64,000 nt of DNA from Shewanella marinintestina (GTDB lineage Bacteria; Pseudomonadota; Gammaproteobacteria; Enterobacterales; Shewanellaceae): assembly GCF_023283845.1 (NCBI RefSeq), contig NZ_JAKILC010000001.1, positions 62,001-126,000 on the forward strand, in the 5' to 3' direction. Numbering within the stretch: the first letter of the stretch is position 1; every line of letters begins with the position of its first letter. A program made the translations under genes and the position numbers. A model generated the notes under the pieces. It had not been told where the DNA came from. It made no database searches and saw nothing but the letters and a program-made list of their open reading frames with translations. Below are positions 49,738-59,662 of the stretch, one piece after another.

Positions 49738-49768
49738 AAAAGCCCGTTATCTTGCGATAACGGGCTTT
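49738..49768 (-). terminator. Terminator of tRNA-Ser
   Basis: AGCCCGTTATC and GATAACGGGCT form an 11-bp stem around TTGC, and the minus strand ends in TTTTTG. It lies 9 bp from the tRNA 3' end. Confidence 0.9.
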
Positions 49769-49776
49769 CCTATATA

Positions 49777-49866
49777 TGGCGGTGAGCGAGAGATTCGAAC
49801 TCTCGTTAGGGATTAACCTAAACACACTTTCCAGGCGTGCGCCTTCAGCCACTCAGCCAGCTCACC
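49777..49866 (-). tRNA. tRNA-Ser(GGA)
   Basis: The minus strand starts GGTGAGCTGGCTGAGTGGC and ends in the encoded CCA. The acceptor stem GGTGAGC pairs with GCTCACC, the T arm is GAGAG-TTCGAAT-CTCTC, and the long variable arm (GTTTAGGTTAATCCCTAAC) marks a class II serine tRNA. The anticodon loop CTGGAAA gives GGA, reading UCC and UCU. A terminator follows at once. Confidence 0.95.
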
Positions 49867-50060
49867 GATGCAATATCTTTTACGTGTTTAGCACCACGGT
49901 TACTTTTAAACACCTAATAAACAGATATTTGCTAAGCAACGGAGCGCTACTTTACTGAAAACACCTAAGTGCGTCAAGACAAAAAGTGCTCTCGATAAGT
50001 GTTTGCATAATTGCTAGCCAATTTATTCCGCAATTGAAAGCAACTCGGTATTGAAGTTGC

Positions 50061-50090
50061 AAAAAAGCCCGTTAATACGGGCTTTTTATT
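50061..50090 (-). terminator. Terminator of nadA
   Basis: AAAAAGCCCGT and ACGGGCTTTTT pair perfectly around TAAT. It lies 20 bp from the nadA stop. Confidence 0.9.
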
Positions 50091-50109
50091 AATAAACAAT
50101 GATTAGGGT

Positions 50110-51177
50110 TTATGCGTTACCTTTCACTTTCATATTTAAAGTAGCTGCAAAATCTAACATTCTATCAAGCGGTTTTAACGCATCTAAACGTAGAGTGTCA
50201 TCAACAAATATTTCATGGTCGCTTGAGTCTTTATTCTCTAATGCGCTTTCTATTGCCTTAAGACCATTCATCGCCATCCAAGGGCAATGTGCACAGCTCT
50301 TACATGTAGCACCGTTGCCGCCAGTAGGCGCAGCAATTAAGTTTTTGTTTGGAGCCGCTTGTTGCATCTTATAGAAGATGCCTTTATCAGTCGCAACGAT
50401 AAACATATCGTTATCCATGGTCTGTGCAGCTTTTATTAATTGGCTAGTTGAGCCAACTGCATCGGCTAAGTCAACCACACTTGCTGGCGATTCAGGGTGA
50501 ACTAACACCGCAGCTTCTGGATGCAACTTTTTAAGCTCACGTAATGCTTTCGCCTGAAACTCGTCATGGACAATACACTCACCCTGCCACATCAGCATAT
50601 CAGCGCCAGTTTGCTTAGCGATATAACTGCCTAAATGGCGATCTGGACCCCAGATAATTTTTTTATCTTGGCTATCTAAGTGTTCAACAATCTCTAACGC
50701 AATACTTGAAGTGACTACCCAGTCAGCACGAGCTTTAACAGCGGCTGAGGTATTAGCATAAACCACAACAGTATGATCTGGATGAGCATCGCAAAATTCA
50801 CTGAAGGTTTCAATTGGGCAACCGAGATCCAATGAGCACGTGGCTTCAAGTGTTGGCATTAAAATGGTTTTATCTGGACTTAAGATCTTTGAAGTCTCGC
50901 CCATAAACTTAACGCCAGCAACAATTAAGGTCTTTGCCGGATGGTCACGACCAAAACGCGCCATTTCCAATGAATCAGAAACACAGCCGCCAGTTTCTTC
51001 TGCTAAGGCTTGAATTTCAGGGTCGGTATAATAATGCGCGACCAAGACTGCATCTTTTTCTTTTAGAAGCTGTTTAATTCTTGCTTTAGACTCAGCTTTT
51101 TCTTGATCAGATAAAGGAGTTGGCTTAGGCGGAAAAGGATATTCAATATTTTCGATAATTGGGGCTAACGCGCTCAT
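50110..51177 (-). CDS. nadA: Quinolinate synthase A
   Basis: NadA condenses iminoaspartate with dihydroxyacetone phosphate to make quinolinate for NAD, using a [4Fe-4S] cluster. The 355-residue protein has [12 protein letters not shown] near the start, [39 protein letters not shown], and the cysteines in [10 protein letters not shown] and [15 protein letters not shown]. The ATG at 51177 matches the E. coli start; a TTG at 51195 is in frame. A single gene before the bkd operon. Confidence 0.95.
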   Translation of the reverse strand: MSALAPIIENIEYPFPPKPTPLSDQEKAESKARIKQLLKEKDAVLVAHYYTDPEIQALAEETGGCVSDSLEMARFGRDHPAKTLIVAGVKFMGETSKILSPDKTILMPTLEATCSLDLGCPIETFSEFCDAHPDHTVVVYANTSAAVKARADWVVTSSIALEIVEHLDSQDKKIIWGPDRHLGSYIAKQTGADMLMWQGECIVHDEFQAKALRELKKLHPEAAVLVHPESPASVVDLADAVGSTSQLIKAAQTMDNDMFIVATDKGIFYKMQQAAPNKNLIAAPTGGNGATCKSCAHCPWMAMNGLKAIESALENKDSSDHEIFVDDTLRLDALKPLDRMLDFAATLNMKVKGNA

Positions 51178-51285
51178 AGAACAACCAATGGGCAATAACA
51201 GATTAGCGGAATTATACGGAATTGTTTACAAATTTAAAACTACTAATACTGATTGGCTTAATAGATTTAGGACTCAGTCATCCAT

Positions 51286-51312
51286 AAAAAAGGCGCTATC
51301 TCTAGCGCCTTT
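51286..51312 (-). terminator. Terminator of the bkd operon
   Basis: AAAGGCGCTA and TAGCGCCTTT form a 10-bp stem around TCTC, and the minus strand ends in TTTTTTA. It lies 17 bp from the E2 stop. Confidence 0.9.
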
Positions 51313-51328
51313 AATCGATAAATAATTT

Positions 51329-52906
51329 CTATTGCATTGCGAGTAACATTTCTTGCGGCTGCTCTAGATAGAGCTTCCACAAGTTACAGAAGCGAGCAAT
51401 GGTGCCGCCATCGATTACGCGATGATCTCCTGACCAGCTTACCTGCATGATCTTACGTGCTTCCACTTCCCCTTTATCATTAAAGCGAGGCAGAACTTGC
51501 AGCTTACCTAACGCTACAATGGCAACTTCCGGTTTATTAATGATAGGCGTTGCCACCGTACCGCCCAATGCCCCGATATTAGAGATAGAGATACTGCCAC
51601 CTTTTAGATCACTCGGTGATACACGACCGCTTCTCGCTGCAGTCGTTAAGCGGGTTATTTCCGCTGCGATTTCTAAAATGGTTTTGTCTTGTACATCTTT
51701 AACATTAGGGACTAATAGGCCAACTTTAGAGTCCACAGCCATACCGATGTTATGACTTGCAAGGAACGTCTGTTCGGTACAGTCAGCATTCACTTGACTA
51801 TTCATATCAGGGAATTGGCTTAACGCAAGCGACATCGACTTCATAAAGAAAGGCATCATGGTGAGCTTAAGTTCATCAGTGGAATACTTTTTCTTCATGC
51901 TTTCACGAAGCGCAACTAAATCCGTTAAATCAAACTCTTCACAATAGGTAAAGTGAGGGATCGTTGAAACCGATTCGGTCATCATCTTCGCCATAACAGC
52001 GCGAACGCCTTTAATCGGCTCGACTCTATCACCTTGTCGCTTATCAGATTCTAATCCAGCAGTTTGGTTTACCACCACTTGGCTAGCTGCTACCGGCGCA
52101 GTGCTAACCGCCTGACCCGACTGATGGCGTTCAACATCTTCTTTGTAAACTCGGCCATTTTTACCTGAGCCTGTTACCGAAGCAATATCGATATCTAAAC
52201 TACGCGCCAAGCGGCGAACCGCTGGACTTGCAAGTGCTTTGCCTTGTGCAACAGGTTCATTGCTCTGTTGGCTAGACGTCTCAGTTGGCGTGATTACTTG
52301 AGCGGGCGTGTCACTAACCACATCACTGGCAACTTCAATTGCAAATAACGGAGCATGCACCTTTGCGAGCTGACCTTTACGGTAATGTAACTTAGCAATT
52401 TTACCGTTTTTAATCGCTGGAATTTGCACCAGTGCTTTGTCTGTCATCACATCAGCAATAGGTTGATCTTCAACAACCGTATCGCCTTCTTCGACTAGCC
52501 ACTCAACCAGTTCACATTCAACAATTCCTTCACCGATATCCGGCAATAAGAACTCTTCAATAGTGAAGCCCGCAGGCGATGTATTTTGTGATGCTTGTGT
52601 AGCTTCAACATTTTGCTCGTCAGCAACCTTGGTTTCAGGTTGGTTTGCAGCAGCATTGTCACCCTCTTCAACCACATCAACCGAATACAAAGGCGCATGT
52701 ACTTTGGCAATTTCACCTTTTGCATAAAAAAGCTTAGTGATCACGCCGGCATTTGGCGCAGGGATCTGCACTAAGGCTTTATCTGTCATCACGTCAGCAA
52801 TAGGTTGATCTTCAACAACACTATCGCCCTCAGCAACGAGCCATTCAACTAATTCGCACTCAACAACGCCTTCGCCAATATCCGGAAGGATAAAATCTTT
52901 AATCAT
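51329..52906 (-). CDS. bkdB: Branched-chain 2-oxoacid dehydrogenase E2 (lipoamide acyltransferase) with two lipoyl domains
   Basis: This is the E2 core of the branched-chain ketoacid dehydrogenase that turns valine, leucine and isoleucine ketoacids into acyl-CoA. The 525-residue protein has two tandem lipoyl domains with lipoylated Lys43 and Lys157 in identical DVMTDKALVQIPA motifs, a linker with Thr/Gln/Ser, a peripheral subunit binding domain (ASPAVRRLARSLDIDI, GRVYKEDVERH), and the catalytic domain ending near SWSGDHRVIDGGTIARF with the active His and Asp. Most bacterial BCKDH E2s have one lipoyl domain; two is less usual. No E3 gene follows in the operon. Confidence 0.92.
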   Translation of the reverse strand: MIKDFILPDIGEGVVECELVEWLVAEGDSVVEDQPIADVMTDKALVQIPAPNAGVITKLFYAKGEIAKVHAPLYSVDVVEEGDNAAANQPETKVADEQNVEATQASQNTSPAGFTIEEFLLPDIGEGIVECELVEWLVEEGDTVVEDQPIADVMTDKALVQIPAIKNGKIAKLHYRKGQLAKVHAPLFAIEVASDVVSDTPAQVITPTETSSQQSNEPVAQGKALASPAVRRLARSLDIDIASVTGSGKNGRVYKEDVERHQSGQAVSTAPVAASQVVVNQTAGLESDKRQGDRVEPIKGVRAVMAKMMTESVSTIPHFTYCEEFDLTDLVALRESMKKKYSTDELKLTMMPFFMKSMSLALSQFPDMNSQVNADCTEQTFLASHNIGMAVDSKVGLLVPNVKDVQDKTILEIAAEITRLTTAARSGRVSPSDLKGGSISISNIGALGGTVATPIINKPEVAIVALGKLQVLPRFNDKGEVEARKIMQVSWSGDHRVIDGGTIARFCNLWKLYLEQPQEMLLAMQ

Positions 52907-52915
52907 GGCCGGCTC

Positions 52916-53893
52916 CTAAAATTTGACCGAAGCAATAATCGCTTCAAATGTCTTTAATGCGTCAGGCATATATTCTTTTTCGTGGATCAAAGGATACGGT
53001 GTATCTAAGCCACATACTCGAGCAATGGGAGACTCAAGGTATAAGAAGCACTCTTCTTGGATAGTTGCTGCAATCTCACCAGCAAAACCACCTGTCAACG
53101 GTGCTTCATGGTTGATCAACAAGCGGCCAGTCTTTTTAACTGACTCAGCAACTGTGTCCACATCCCAAGGAGATAAGGTTCTTAAATCGATGATTTCGCA
53201 AGAAACGCCTTTCTTTGCCGCCATATCGGCCGCATTTTCAAGGATTTCCATCTGTGCGCCCCAACCTAATAATGTAATGTCGCTGCCCTGCTTAATCACT
53301 TCCGCTTTACCCAGCTCAATAACATGATCGCCTTCAGGCACTTCGCCAACTGATGCACGGTATAAGCGTTTGGGCTCGAAAAAGATCACCGGGTTTTTAT
53401 CGCGGATCGACGCAATGAGTAATCCTTTAGCTTGTTCAGGGTTACGCGGCACAACTACTTTAAGACCAGGCGTCTGAGTAAAGTAAGCTTCTGGAGACTG
53501 AGAATGATAATGACCACCGGCAATGCCGCCGCCATAAGGCGTTCTGAATACCAGTCCGCCAACATCGAATTCGTTACCACTGCGGTAGCGGAATTTAGCA
53601 CTCTCATTCACAATCTGGTCAATTGCGGGGAAGATATAGTCGGCAAACTGAATTTCAGCTACAGCTGTCATCCCGTTCGACGCTAAACCGTTAGCAAAAC
53701 CCGCAATGCCCTGTTCGGTTAAAGGCGTATTGAAACAGCGATCACGACCAAACTTCTCTTGCAGACCTGAAGTTGCTCTAAATACACCACCAAAATGTCC
53801 GACGTCTTCGCCAAACACCGTCATTGTTTGATCCGCTTCCATTTCCGAGCTTAGGGCTTGGTTAATGGCTTGCAACATATTCATTTGAGCCAC
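52916..53893 (-). CDS. bkdA2: Branched-chain 2-oxoacid dehydrogenase E1 beta subunit
   Basis: The E1 beta chain shares thiamine diphosphate binding with E1 alpha and catalyses decarboxylation. The 325-residue protein opens [18 protein letters not shown], has [22 protein letters not shown], the [25 protein letters not shown] region, and [16 protein letters not shown] at the interface with E2. It starts four bases after E1 alpha and ends nine bases before the E2 gene, in one operon. Confidence 0.94.
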   Translation of the reverse strand: MAQMNMLQAINQALSSEMEADQTMTVFGEDVGHFGGVFRATSGLQEKFGRDRCFNTPLTEQGIAGFANGLASNGMTAVAEIQFADYIFPAIDQIVNESAKFRYRSGNEFDVGGLVFRTPYGGGIAGGHYHSQSPEAYFTQTPGLKVVVPRNPEQAKGLLIASIRDKNPVIFFEPKRLYRASVGEVPEGDHVIELGKAEVIKQGSDITLLGWGAQMEILENAADMAAKKGVSCEIIDLRTLSPWDVDTVAESVKKTGRLLINHEAPLTGGFAGEIAATIQEECFLYLESPIARVCGLDTPYPLIHEKEYMPDALKTFEAIIASVKF

Positions 53894-53896
53894 GGC

Positions 53897-55075
53897 TTAT
53901 ACTCTCCCTGCGCTTTTTGGATAGGATTCTGGATATTTCTTAATATGCTTTTTAAGTTCAGCTAATTGCTTTTGCAAAATTGGAGTCGGCTTGTCATACA
54001 CATCTTCGATAATGTAATCGATGTGCGGAGTCGGTACTTTTTCAGCAACTTTAAGCTCAGATAACACTTCTTCACGGTATTTAACGTAAAGATCTGCATC
54101 TGTTTGCTCATCCATCCAACCTTTGTTAATCATCCACAATTTAAAGCGCTTAACAGGATCATGTTGTTCCCACTTAGCTTCTTCATCTTTTGAGCGGTAT
54201 CCCGATGGATCATCTGATGATGAATGAGCGCCCAGACGATATGTCATCGCTTCAATCAAGACCGGGGCATTATGTTCTAGCGCGAACGCTCGTGCCTGTT
54301 GAGTCGCAGCAAGCACTGCAAGCATATCATTACCGTCAACGCGGATGGTATGCATACCATAACCCACGCCACGACTAGCAATACCATTACCTTTAAATTG
54401 CTCTTCAGTAGGCGTTGAAATGGCGTAACCGTTATTACGACAAAAGAAAATAACTGGCGCATTCAATACGGCAGCCATATTTAGGCCAGCGTGAAAGTCA
54501 CCTTCAGAAGCAGCGCCTTCGCCAAAGTAACAAATGGCAATATTGCGTTTATTTTGTCGCTTCAGGCCATAAGCTACACCAGTTGCTTGGGGAATTTGAG
54601 TGGCCAGCGGAGATGAAATGGTTTGATAGTTAAGTGCTTGGCTGCCGTAATGAATTGGCATTTGTCGGCCTTTACCAAAATCTTTTTCGTTACTGAACAT
54701 CTGATTCATAAATTGTTCAGTGGTAAAACCACGATAGCGCAAAGCTGCATGCTCACGGTATTGCGCCAAAATAACATCACCGTCATCTAAAGCAGCTGTA
54801 CTGCCTATAATAGAGGCTTCTTCACCGGTACAGGTCATATAAAAGCTAATGCGACCTTGACGCTGCGCACCCAACATACGCTCGTCCAATACTCGAGTGA
54901 ATACACAAGTATCGTGGACCTTTTTGGCCAAAGACTCGTCAATTACGGGTAACACTGCATTTTCATAAGCAGTGCCATCGGCTTGTAAAATTTTTAAGAT
55001 CGGGATCGACAATGAGTCTTTATCGAGAAAGCTCACGCGATGGACTGTTTCAGCATTCGTTGTTGCGTTGCTCAT
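53897..55075 (-). CDS. bkdA1: Branched-chain 2-oxoacid dehydrogenase E1 alpha subunit
   Basis: The E1 alpha chain binds thiamine diphosphate and performs decarboxylation. The 392-residue protein has YFGEGAASEGDFHAGLNMAAVLNAPVIFFCRNN (the TPP-binding GDG-x-NN type motif), and the phosphorylation-loop region YRLGAHSSSDDPSGYRS. It is the first gene of bkdA1-A2-B. A perfect palindrome of LiuR type lies 77 bp upstream. Confidence 0.94.
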   Translation of the reverse strand: MSNATTNAETVHRVSFLDKDSLSIPILKILQADGTAYENAVLPVIDESLAKKVHDTCVFTRVLDERMLGAQRQGRISFYMTCTGEEASIIGSTAALDDGDVILAQYREHAALRYRGFTTEQFMNQMFSNEKDFGKGRQMPIHYGSQALNYQTISSPLATQIPQATGVAYGLKRQNKRNIAICYFGEGAASEGDFHAGLNMAAVLNAPVIFFCRNNGYAISTPTEEQFKGNGIASRGVGYGMHTIRVDGNDMLAVLAATQQARAFALEHNAPVLIEAMTYRLGAHSSSDDPSGYRSKDEEAKWEQHDPVKRFKLWMINKGWMDEQTDADLYVKYREEVLSELKVAEKVPTPHIDYIIEDVYDKPTPILQKQLAELKKHIKKYPESYPKSAGRV

Positions 55076-55151
55076 AATGTGCTCTTGTTATTGACGGTGT
55101 TACTAAATAGCCTGTAGCAACACCTTTCTATTTTAATACGCGGGAAGAACA

Positions 55152-55165
55152 TTACGTTAACGTAA
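55152..55165 (-). promoter_or_regulatory. Perfect palindrome of LiuR-type operator
   Basis: TTACGTTAACGTAA is fully palindromic and lies 77-90 bp upstream of bkdA1. It fits what I recall of the LiuR (MerR family) consensus for branched-chain amino acid catabolic genes in gammaproteobacteria. LiuR is encoded outside this window if present. Confidence 0.65.
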
Positions 55166-55257
55166 ACTAACTCTCAATACTTCCCATCATTGAAACGATA
55201 ACTTAGCGGCTTATTGCATGTATATATTGGTTTACATGCACGATTATTCAGTCAACC

Positions 55258-56295
55258 TTAATCGATATTGCTGTCGTCTGCCGTCTTTAACATCAGAACT
55301 GTGCGCTGCCCCACTGGAACTTTGGCATTAGGGAAAACAATTGATTCAAATTCATGCTCAATTTTAATCTCATGGCCGCCCTCTTTAGCTAAAGTATATC
55401 CTCGCGGGAACGCCGTAAAATTTTCAACATCATTAGCAAAGGTAAACTCAAAGTCGTCAAAATGCTTGTTAACTGAACGACAAACTTGATAAAGGTTAAC
55501 GCGTTTTAAATCAAAATCTGCAAGTTGCAAATCTTTACCCGTCATTAGCAAAGTTAACATCTCTTTCATCGCTATAAAGCGAGTCATGTCATTTTGTCCC
55601 ATAGGGAATACTTTACCGAGTTCGATAGTAAATGCGTCTGCATGGTAATTTTCAGAAGAGAAATAGCTAAAGGTAGTTGTTGGCTCATGGTGGAATAAGA
55701 TGGTGTTGATGCCACAAGCCTCAAGGTACATAATTTGCTCGCGACTGTACTTTCGTTGACCTCTATAAGGATAGATAGCAAACTTTTCATGCTTCGAGCC
55801 GCGTATCGCTGTATGCAAGTCGTAATGAATACGTTGACGCTCCCCCTGCTGCGAACCAAAAAACTTATCGACATATAGCTCAAGTTTTTGTGCTCTTACC
55901 CGCTCAGGATTATTTACCCCAGGTCCTCGTGAATGTTCACCGTTAAATAAGCGATTGAGGTTTTCATCAATAAAGCGAGTGCCATTATGAATCGCTGCAG
56001 GGTTTCCGATAAGAAACATGACCCGTTCAGTTAATGCGGTCTCTTGGCTAAGCAGTTTATGCATTAGGTCATTGCATAACTCAATTGGAGCGGTTTCATT
56101 ACCGTGAACCGCACAAGATAGGACGATATCTTTAGTGTGTTGCAGATCTAGCGGCTCAAAAACGATAACACCTGTATCCCAAACCTGAACATTAACTTGA
56201 TTGTCGAGAGTAAATTGAAAACTTTCAGGTAAGTGCTGTGGATGAGCAAGGGTGAATGCTAAAAAGTCCTTCGACTGTTTCAATTCGTGAAACAT
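55258..56295 (-). CDS. astE: Succinylglutamate desuccinylase AstE
   Basis: AstE is the last enzyme of the arginine succinyltransferase pathway, splitting N-succinylglutamate into glutamate and succinate with zinc. The 345-residue protein has zinc ligands H64 and E67 in AVHGNETAP, His in [10 protein letters not shown], and the catalytic Glu in [13 protein letters not shown]. The other ast genes are not next to it. Its start follows a TAAGGAG-type binding site (AAGGAGTAG). Confidence 0.93.
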   Translation of the reverse strand: MFHELKQSKDFLAFTLAHPQHLPESFQFTLDNQVNVQVWDTGVIVFEPLDLQHTKDIVLSCAVHGNETAPIELCNDLMHKLLSQETALTERVMFLIGNPAAIHNGTRFIDENLNRLFNGEHSRGPGVNNPERVRAQKLELYVDKFFGSQQGERQRIHYDLHTAIRGSKHEKFAIYPYRGQRKYSREQIMYLEACGINTILFHHEPTTTFSYFSSENYHADAFTIELGKVFPMGQNDMTRFIAMKEMLTLLMTGKDLQLADFDLKRVNLYQVCRSVNKHFDDFEFTFANDVENFTAFPRGYTLAKEGGHEIKIEHEFESIVFPNAKVPVGQRTVLMLKTADDSNID

Positions 56296-56535
56296 AAACT
56301 ACTCCTTATTATTGTTATTTTTGCTTTATGTCACTAGATATACACACAAAATCAGTATATCGGTTTAGCAACCTAAACTTATTCTGCGACGCATAGTAGC
56401 ATAATTGCTCGCCAATTCGGTTTAGGATTTACCTCGATTTGCACAACAAATACTCAGGCAGTCGAATTAACACTTGCATCCTTTATCAAAATAAAAGAAG
56501 ATTAAGCCATCTAGCCATCCGAATGGCTAAATAGC

Positions 56536-56567
56536 TTTTAAGGTTTTAAGGTTTTAAGGTTTTAAGG
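56536..56567 (+). repeat. Four perfect tandem copies of TTTTAAGG forming the msrA ribosome binding site
   Basis: The 8-bp unit TTTTAAGG is repeated four times without mismatch, directly before AGTTTGGC-ATG. The last copy joins AG to make AAGGAG, the msrA Shine-Dalgarno, six bases before the start codon. Copy number changes would alter the upstream leader but not the last binding site. Confidence 0.9.
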
Positions 56568-56575
56568 AGTTTGGC

Positions 56576-57055
56576 ATGGCATTAGCAACATTTGGCGCAG
56601 GCTGTTTTTGGGGTGTAGAGTACTTTTTTAAAAAAGTAACCGGCGTAACGGACTGTACCTGTGGCTATATGGGCGGAAAGGATCAGTTTACCCGCTACGA
56701 AGATGTCAAAAAAGGGATAAGCGGCCACGCAGAAGTTGTGCAAGTCGAATACGACCCAACTCTTGTCTCTTTTGAGGATTTACTCGACATATTTTGGCAA
56801 AATCACAATCCAACGACGCTCAACCAGCAAGGTGGCGACATTGGTAGCCAATATCGTAGTACCGTTTTTTTCCATAATAAGCAGCAAAAAACTGCAGCAG
56901 AAGCCGCTAAGCTTGCATTAGTTAGAAGCCAGAAATGGGGTTCTAGAGCAATCGTGACAGAGATTGTACCTTGCCAGCTATTTCATAAAGCAGAAGAGTA
57001 TCATCAAGATTATTTGGCCAAAAACGACTTACCAAGTTGCCATATTAGCTATTAG
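56576..57055 (+). CDS. msrA: Peptide methionine sulfoxide reductase MsrA
   Basis: MsrA repairs methionine-S-sulfoxide in proteins. The 159-residue protein has the active Cys10 in FGAGCFWGVEYFF, then GYMGGKDQFTRYEDVKKGISGHAEVVQV and NPTTLNQQGGDIGSQYRS. It is short and lacks a long N-terminal extension. Resolving Cys are probably in the last 40 residues (VPCQLF, PSCHISY). The ribosome binding site arises from the repeats just upstream. Confidence 0.95.
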   Translation: MALATFGAGCFWGVEYFFKKVTGVTDCTCGYMGGKDQFTRYEDVKKGISGHAEVVQVEYDPTLVSFEDLLDIFWQNHNPTTLNQQGGDIGSQYRSTVFFHNKQQKTAAEAAKLALVRSQKWGSRAIVTEIVPCQLFHKAEEYHQDYLAKNDLPSCHISY

Positions 57056-57126
57056 TCATCACTAGCTAGTGGACTTCTCGTCGATTATTGCTTTTGAAGA
57101 AAAGTAATTTTATCTTTATGAAAATG

Positions 57127-57156
57127 ATAAAGGCACCCGAAGGGTGCCTTTATTTA
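57127..57156. terminator. Bidirectional terminator between msrA and pgm
   Basis: AAAGGCACCC and GGGTGCCTTT form a 10-bp stem around GAA. T tracts are moderate on both sides. The genes converge here. Confidence 0.85.
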
Positions 57157-57199
57157 TTCAGCGTTAGCAGATACGTACTGATTTACGCAATTTTTAAAG

Positions 57200-58843
57200 C
57201 TAACTTAAAGCCTGTGCGACGATTTCTTGCGCTTCTTTTAATAACTGAGATAAGTGCCCTTGGCTAACAAAGCTTTCACCATACAGTTTAAATAAGGCTT
57301 CTGTACCTGATGGACGTGCTGCAAACCATCCATTTTCAGTGACAACTTTAATGCCACCAATAGCAGCGCCATTACCTGGTGCGTGAGTTAGCTTTTTAGT
57401 AATCCTATCGCCAGCGAGGCTATCTGCAACAATCGAATCTGCGTTAATTTTAGAAAACTTGGCTTTGTCTTCTAGGCTCACAGGGCTATCGATACGCTGG
57501 TAGTAACTCTTACCAAATTGTACTTCTAACTCTTCGTATCTTTGTTGTGGCGTTTTACCCGTTACAGCCAAGATCTCTGCCGCCAATAGGCAAAGAATAA
57601 AGCCATCCTTATCTGTACACCACGTACTGCCGTCTTTTCTTAAAAAAGCCGCACCTGCACTTTCTTCACCACCAAACGCAAATTCGCTATTTGCTAGGCC
57701 GTCCACAAACCATTTAAAACCAACAGGTACTTCAGACATCTGCTTGTTATGCATAGCACAAACTTTATCAATCATGGCGCTTGATACTAATGTTTTACCA
57801 ATTAGCATTTTTGCCGTCCACTCTGGACGATGCGTCACTAGATAATCGATAGCTACAGCAAGAAAATGGTTAGGATTCATCAACCCTGTTCCCGGGCACA
57901 CAATACCGTGACGGTCGAAGTCAGGATCATTACCTAAACATAAATCAAAGGTGTCTTTATGTTGAAGCAAACTTGCCATGGCGAAAGGTGACGAGCAATC
58001 CATACGGATTTTGCCGTCTTTATCTAAAGACATGAAACCAAAACTTGGATCAACCCTTTCGTTTACAAGGCTAATGTTCAAACCGTAATGCTCAGCAATT
58101 GGCTTCCAGTAGTGGATCCCTGAGCCGCCTAATGGGTCTATACCTAACCTAATCTTGGCATCAGCAATCGCCTGCATGTTAATCACATTACCTAGATCAC
58201 TTACATAAGGCGTGATCAAATCACGTTCGACTAGAAATTCACTTACTAGCGCTACGCTATAGCTAATGCGCTTTACGCCATCAAGCTGGTTAGCCAGGTA
58301 GGTATTTGCCCGGTCTTGGATCCAGTTGGTGATCTCACCTTCAGCAGGGCCGCCATGAGGTGGATTATATTTAATGCCACCATCTTGCGGCGGGTTGTGT
58401 GACGGAGTAACAATTAAACCATCAACTAAACCGGTTTCGCTTTTATCTCTGTTTGCACAAATAATAGCATGTGACACAACCGGAGTCGGTGTATAACCAT
58501 TATTCTGATGAACAATAACCTTAACCGCATTAGCGATTAGAACTTCGATGACGGACATCGCTGCGGGCTCAGATAATGCATGAGTATCAATACCCAATAC
58601 TAAAGGGCCAGTAATCCCTGCTTGGATTCGATAATCTGCTACAGCTTGTGCAATCGCCAAAATATGCGCTTCATTAAAGCTTTTGTTTAGCGCACTGCCA
58701 CGATGACCAGATGTACCAAATGTTACCTGTTGTGTTATATCAGTAGCATCGGGTGTTAAACGATAATATAGGCTAACGAGTTTAGGGATATTGACCAAAT
58801 CCTTTTGCTCAGCAATCAATCCAGCTCTATTATGAGTAGCCAA
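57200..58843 (-). CDS. pgm: Phosphoglucomutase (alpha-D-glucose phosphate-specific)
   Basis: Pgm interconverts glucose-1-phosphate and glucose-6-phosphate. The 547-residue protein has TFGTSGHRGSALNKSFNEAHI at 41-61, the phosphoserine S148 in VTPSHNPPQDGGIKYNPPHGG, the metal loop GNDPDFDRHG, and RPSGTEALFKLYGESF near the end. It stands before seqA on the same strand. Glucose-1-phosphate also starts dTDP-rhamnose synthesis, which EarP needs. Confidence 0.97.
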   Translation of the reverse strand: MATHNRAGLIAEQKDLVNIPKLVSLYYRLTPDATDITQQVTFGTSGHRGSALNKSFNEAHILAIAQAVADYRIQAGITGPLVLGIDTHALSEPAAMSVIEVLIANAVKVIVHQNNGYTPTPVVSHAIICANRDKSETGLVDGLIVTPSHNPPQDGGIKYNPPHGGPAEGEITNWIQDRANTYLANQLDGVKRISYSVALVSEFLVERDLITPYVSDLGNVINMQAIADAKIRLGIDPLGGSGIHYWKPIAEHYGLNISLVNERVDPSFGFMSLDKDGKIRMDCSSPFAMASLLQHKDTFDLCLGNDPDFDRHGIVCPGTGLMNPNHFLAVAIDYLVTHRPEWTAKMLIGKTLVSSAMIDKVCAMHNKQMSEVPVGFKWFVDGLANSEFAFGGEESAGAAFLRKDGSTWCTDKDGFILCLLAAEILAVTGKTPQQRYEELEVQFGKSYYQRIDSPVSLEDKAKFSKINADSIVADSLAGDRITKKLTHAPGNGAAIGGIKVVTENGWFAARPSGTEALFKLYGESFVSQGHLSQLLKEAQEIVAQALS

Positions 58844-59107
58844 GTCATTTCTCCTTTAAACCGCTCAGAGGGCGGCGATGACAATTGTTCATACGTTAAA
58901 TTATTGGTATTAACGCTTTCTAGCGGTTGGTATCTGCACCTCAACTTGATTGCAAGGTCTGAATTTGGCTTAATTCTTTAGTTGCCCTTAAGACACTTAG
59001 CTATATTCTCAAGCCTATCAATGCTAATTTAGGCTAATAATAATCTTCAAGTTGGGAAATACTTCAAAAGCTCACCACTTTTTTAGTAGTGAGCATTTAG
59101 TTTGATA

Positions 59108-59662
59108 TTAGATCTTAGCGGTTAACTCAGCGATTTGAGTTTCGTCAGTTCGAAATTGTGATAGTACTTCAGATAAAATAGTACGCTTTTTAGCGGTATT
59201 ATTATTGGTCGTGACCCAGAAACCACTTTGACCAATCTCTTTCGGGTTAGCTGATTTACTTGCTTTTAAAAGCGCTTCTTTCGAAGTCGCAAAATACAAA
59301 CGATCGCGGCCTTGGATCTGTAATACTTGCTCAAACTGCTTTGGTGAAGCTTGATAAACCATATCGAGAATAAATAAGAAACGCCCCACAGCACCTTTTT
59401 GCCCAGCTAATAGTTCGCTATCAATTAAATGGCCGAACTCTGAGACAGTTTTAACTGCAACAGGTGCTACTCGTACAACCTTTTCTGGTTTTGGTGCTTG
59501 CTCTAGGCTCGGGTGACTGATCTCTTCTGGTGCATCTACAACAACGGATTCAACTTGTAATCCCAATATACGGCGCAAAATATCTGAAGCGCTCTCGCCA
59601 ATGTGTTCAGTTTTACTGGCGATATGTCGATAAAGCTCTTCATCAACTTCGATATATTTCAT
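59108..59662 (-). CDS. seqA: Negative modulator of replication initiation SeqA
   Basis: SeqA binds hemimethylated GATC and sequesters oriC. The 184-residue protein opens MKYIEVDEELYRHIASKTEH, with GESASDILRRILGL (oligomerisation), and the C-terminal DNA-binding domain FLFILDMVYQASPKQFEQVLQIQGRDRLYFATSKEALL, ending FWVTTNNNTAKKRTIL. The start is ATG 59662 with AAGGA upstream; the upstream 19 codons have no similarity. It implies Dam methylation. It is divergent from ybfF, as in E. coli. Confidence 0.96.
   Translation of the reverse strand: MKYIEVDEELYRHIASKTEHIGESASDILRRILGLQVESVVVDAPEEISHPSLEQAPKPEKVVRVAPVAVKTVSEFGHLIDSELLAGQKGAVGRFLFILDMVYQASPKQFEQVLQIQGRDRLYFATSKEALLKASKSANPKEIGQSGFWVTTNNNTAKKRTILSEVLSQFRTDETQIAELTAKI

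Noticed and set aside
48965-49866. Possible island at tRNA-Ser carrying the sulfotransferase
   Set aside because: No integrase, direct repeat of the tRNA end or other mobile gene is present beside it.
49776-49958. Plus-strand frame across the tRNA-Ser
   Set aside because: It is the antisense of the tRNA gene, which explains the sequence fully.
55215-55240. 8-bp inverted repeat TGCATGTA / TACATGCA after astE
   Set aside because: No T tract and a 10-base AT-rich loop; it could be chance.
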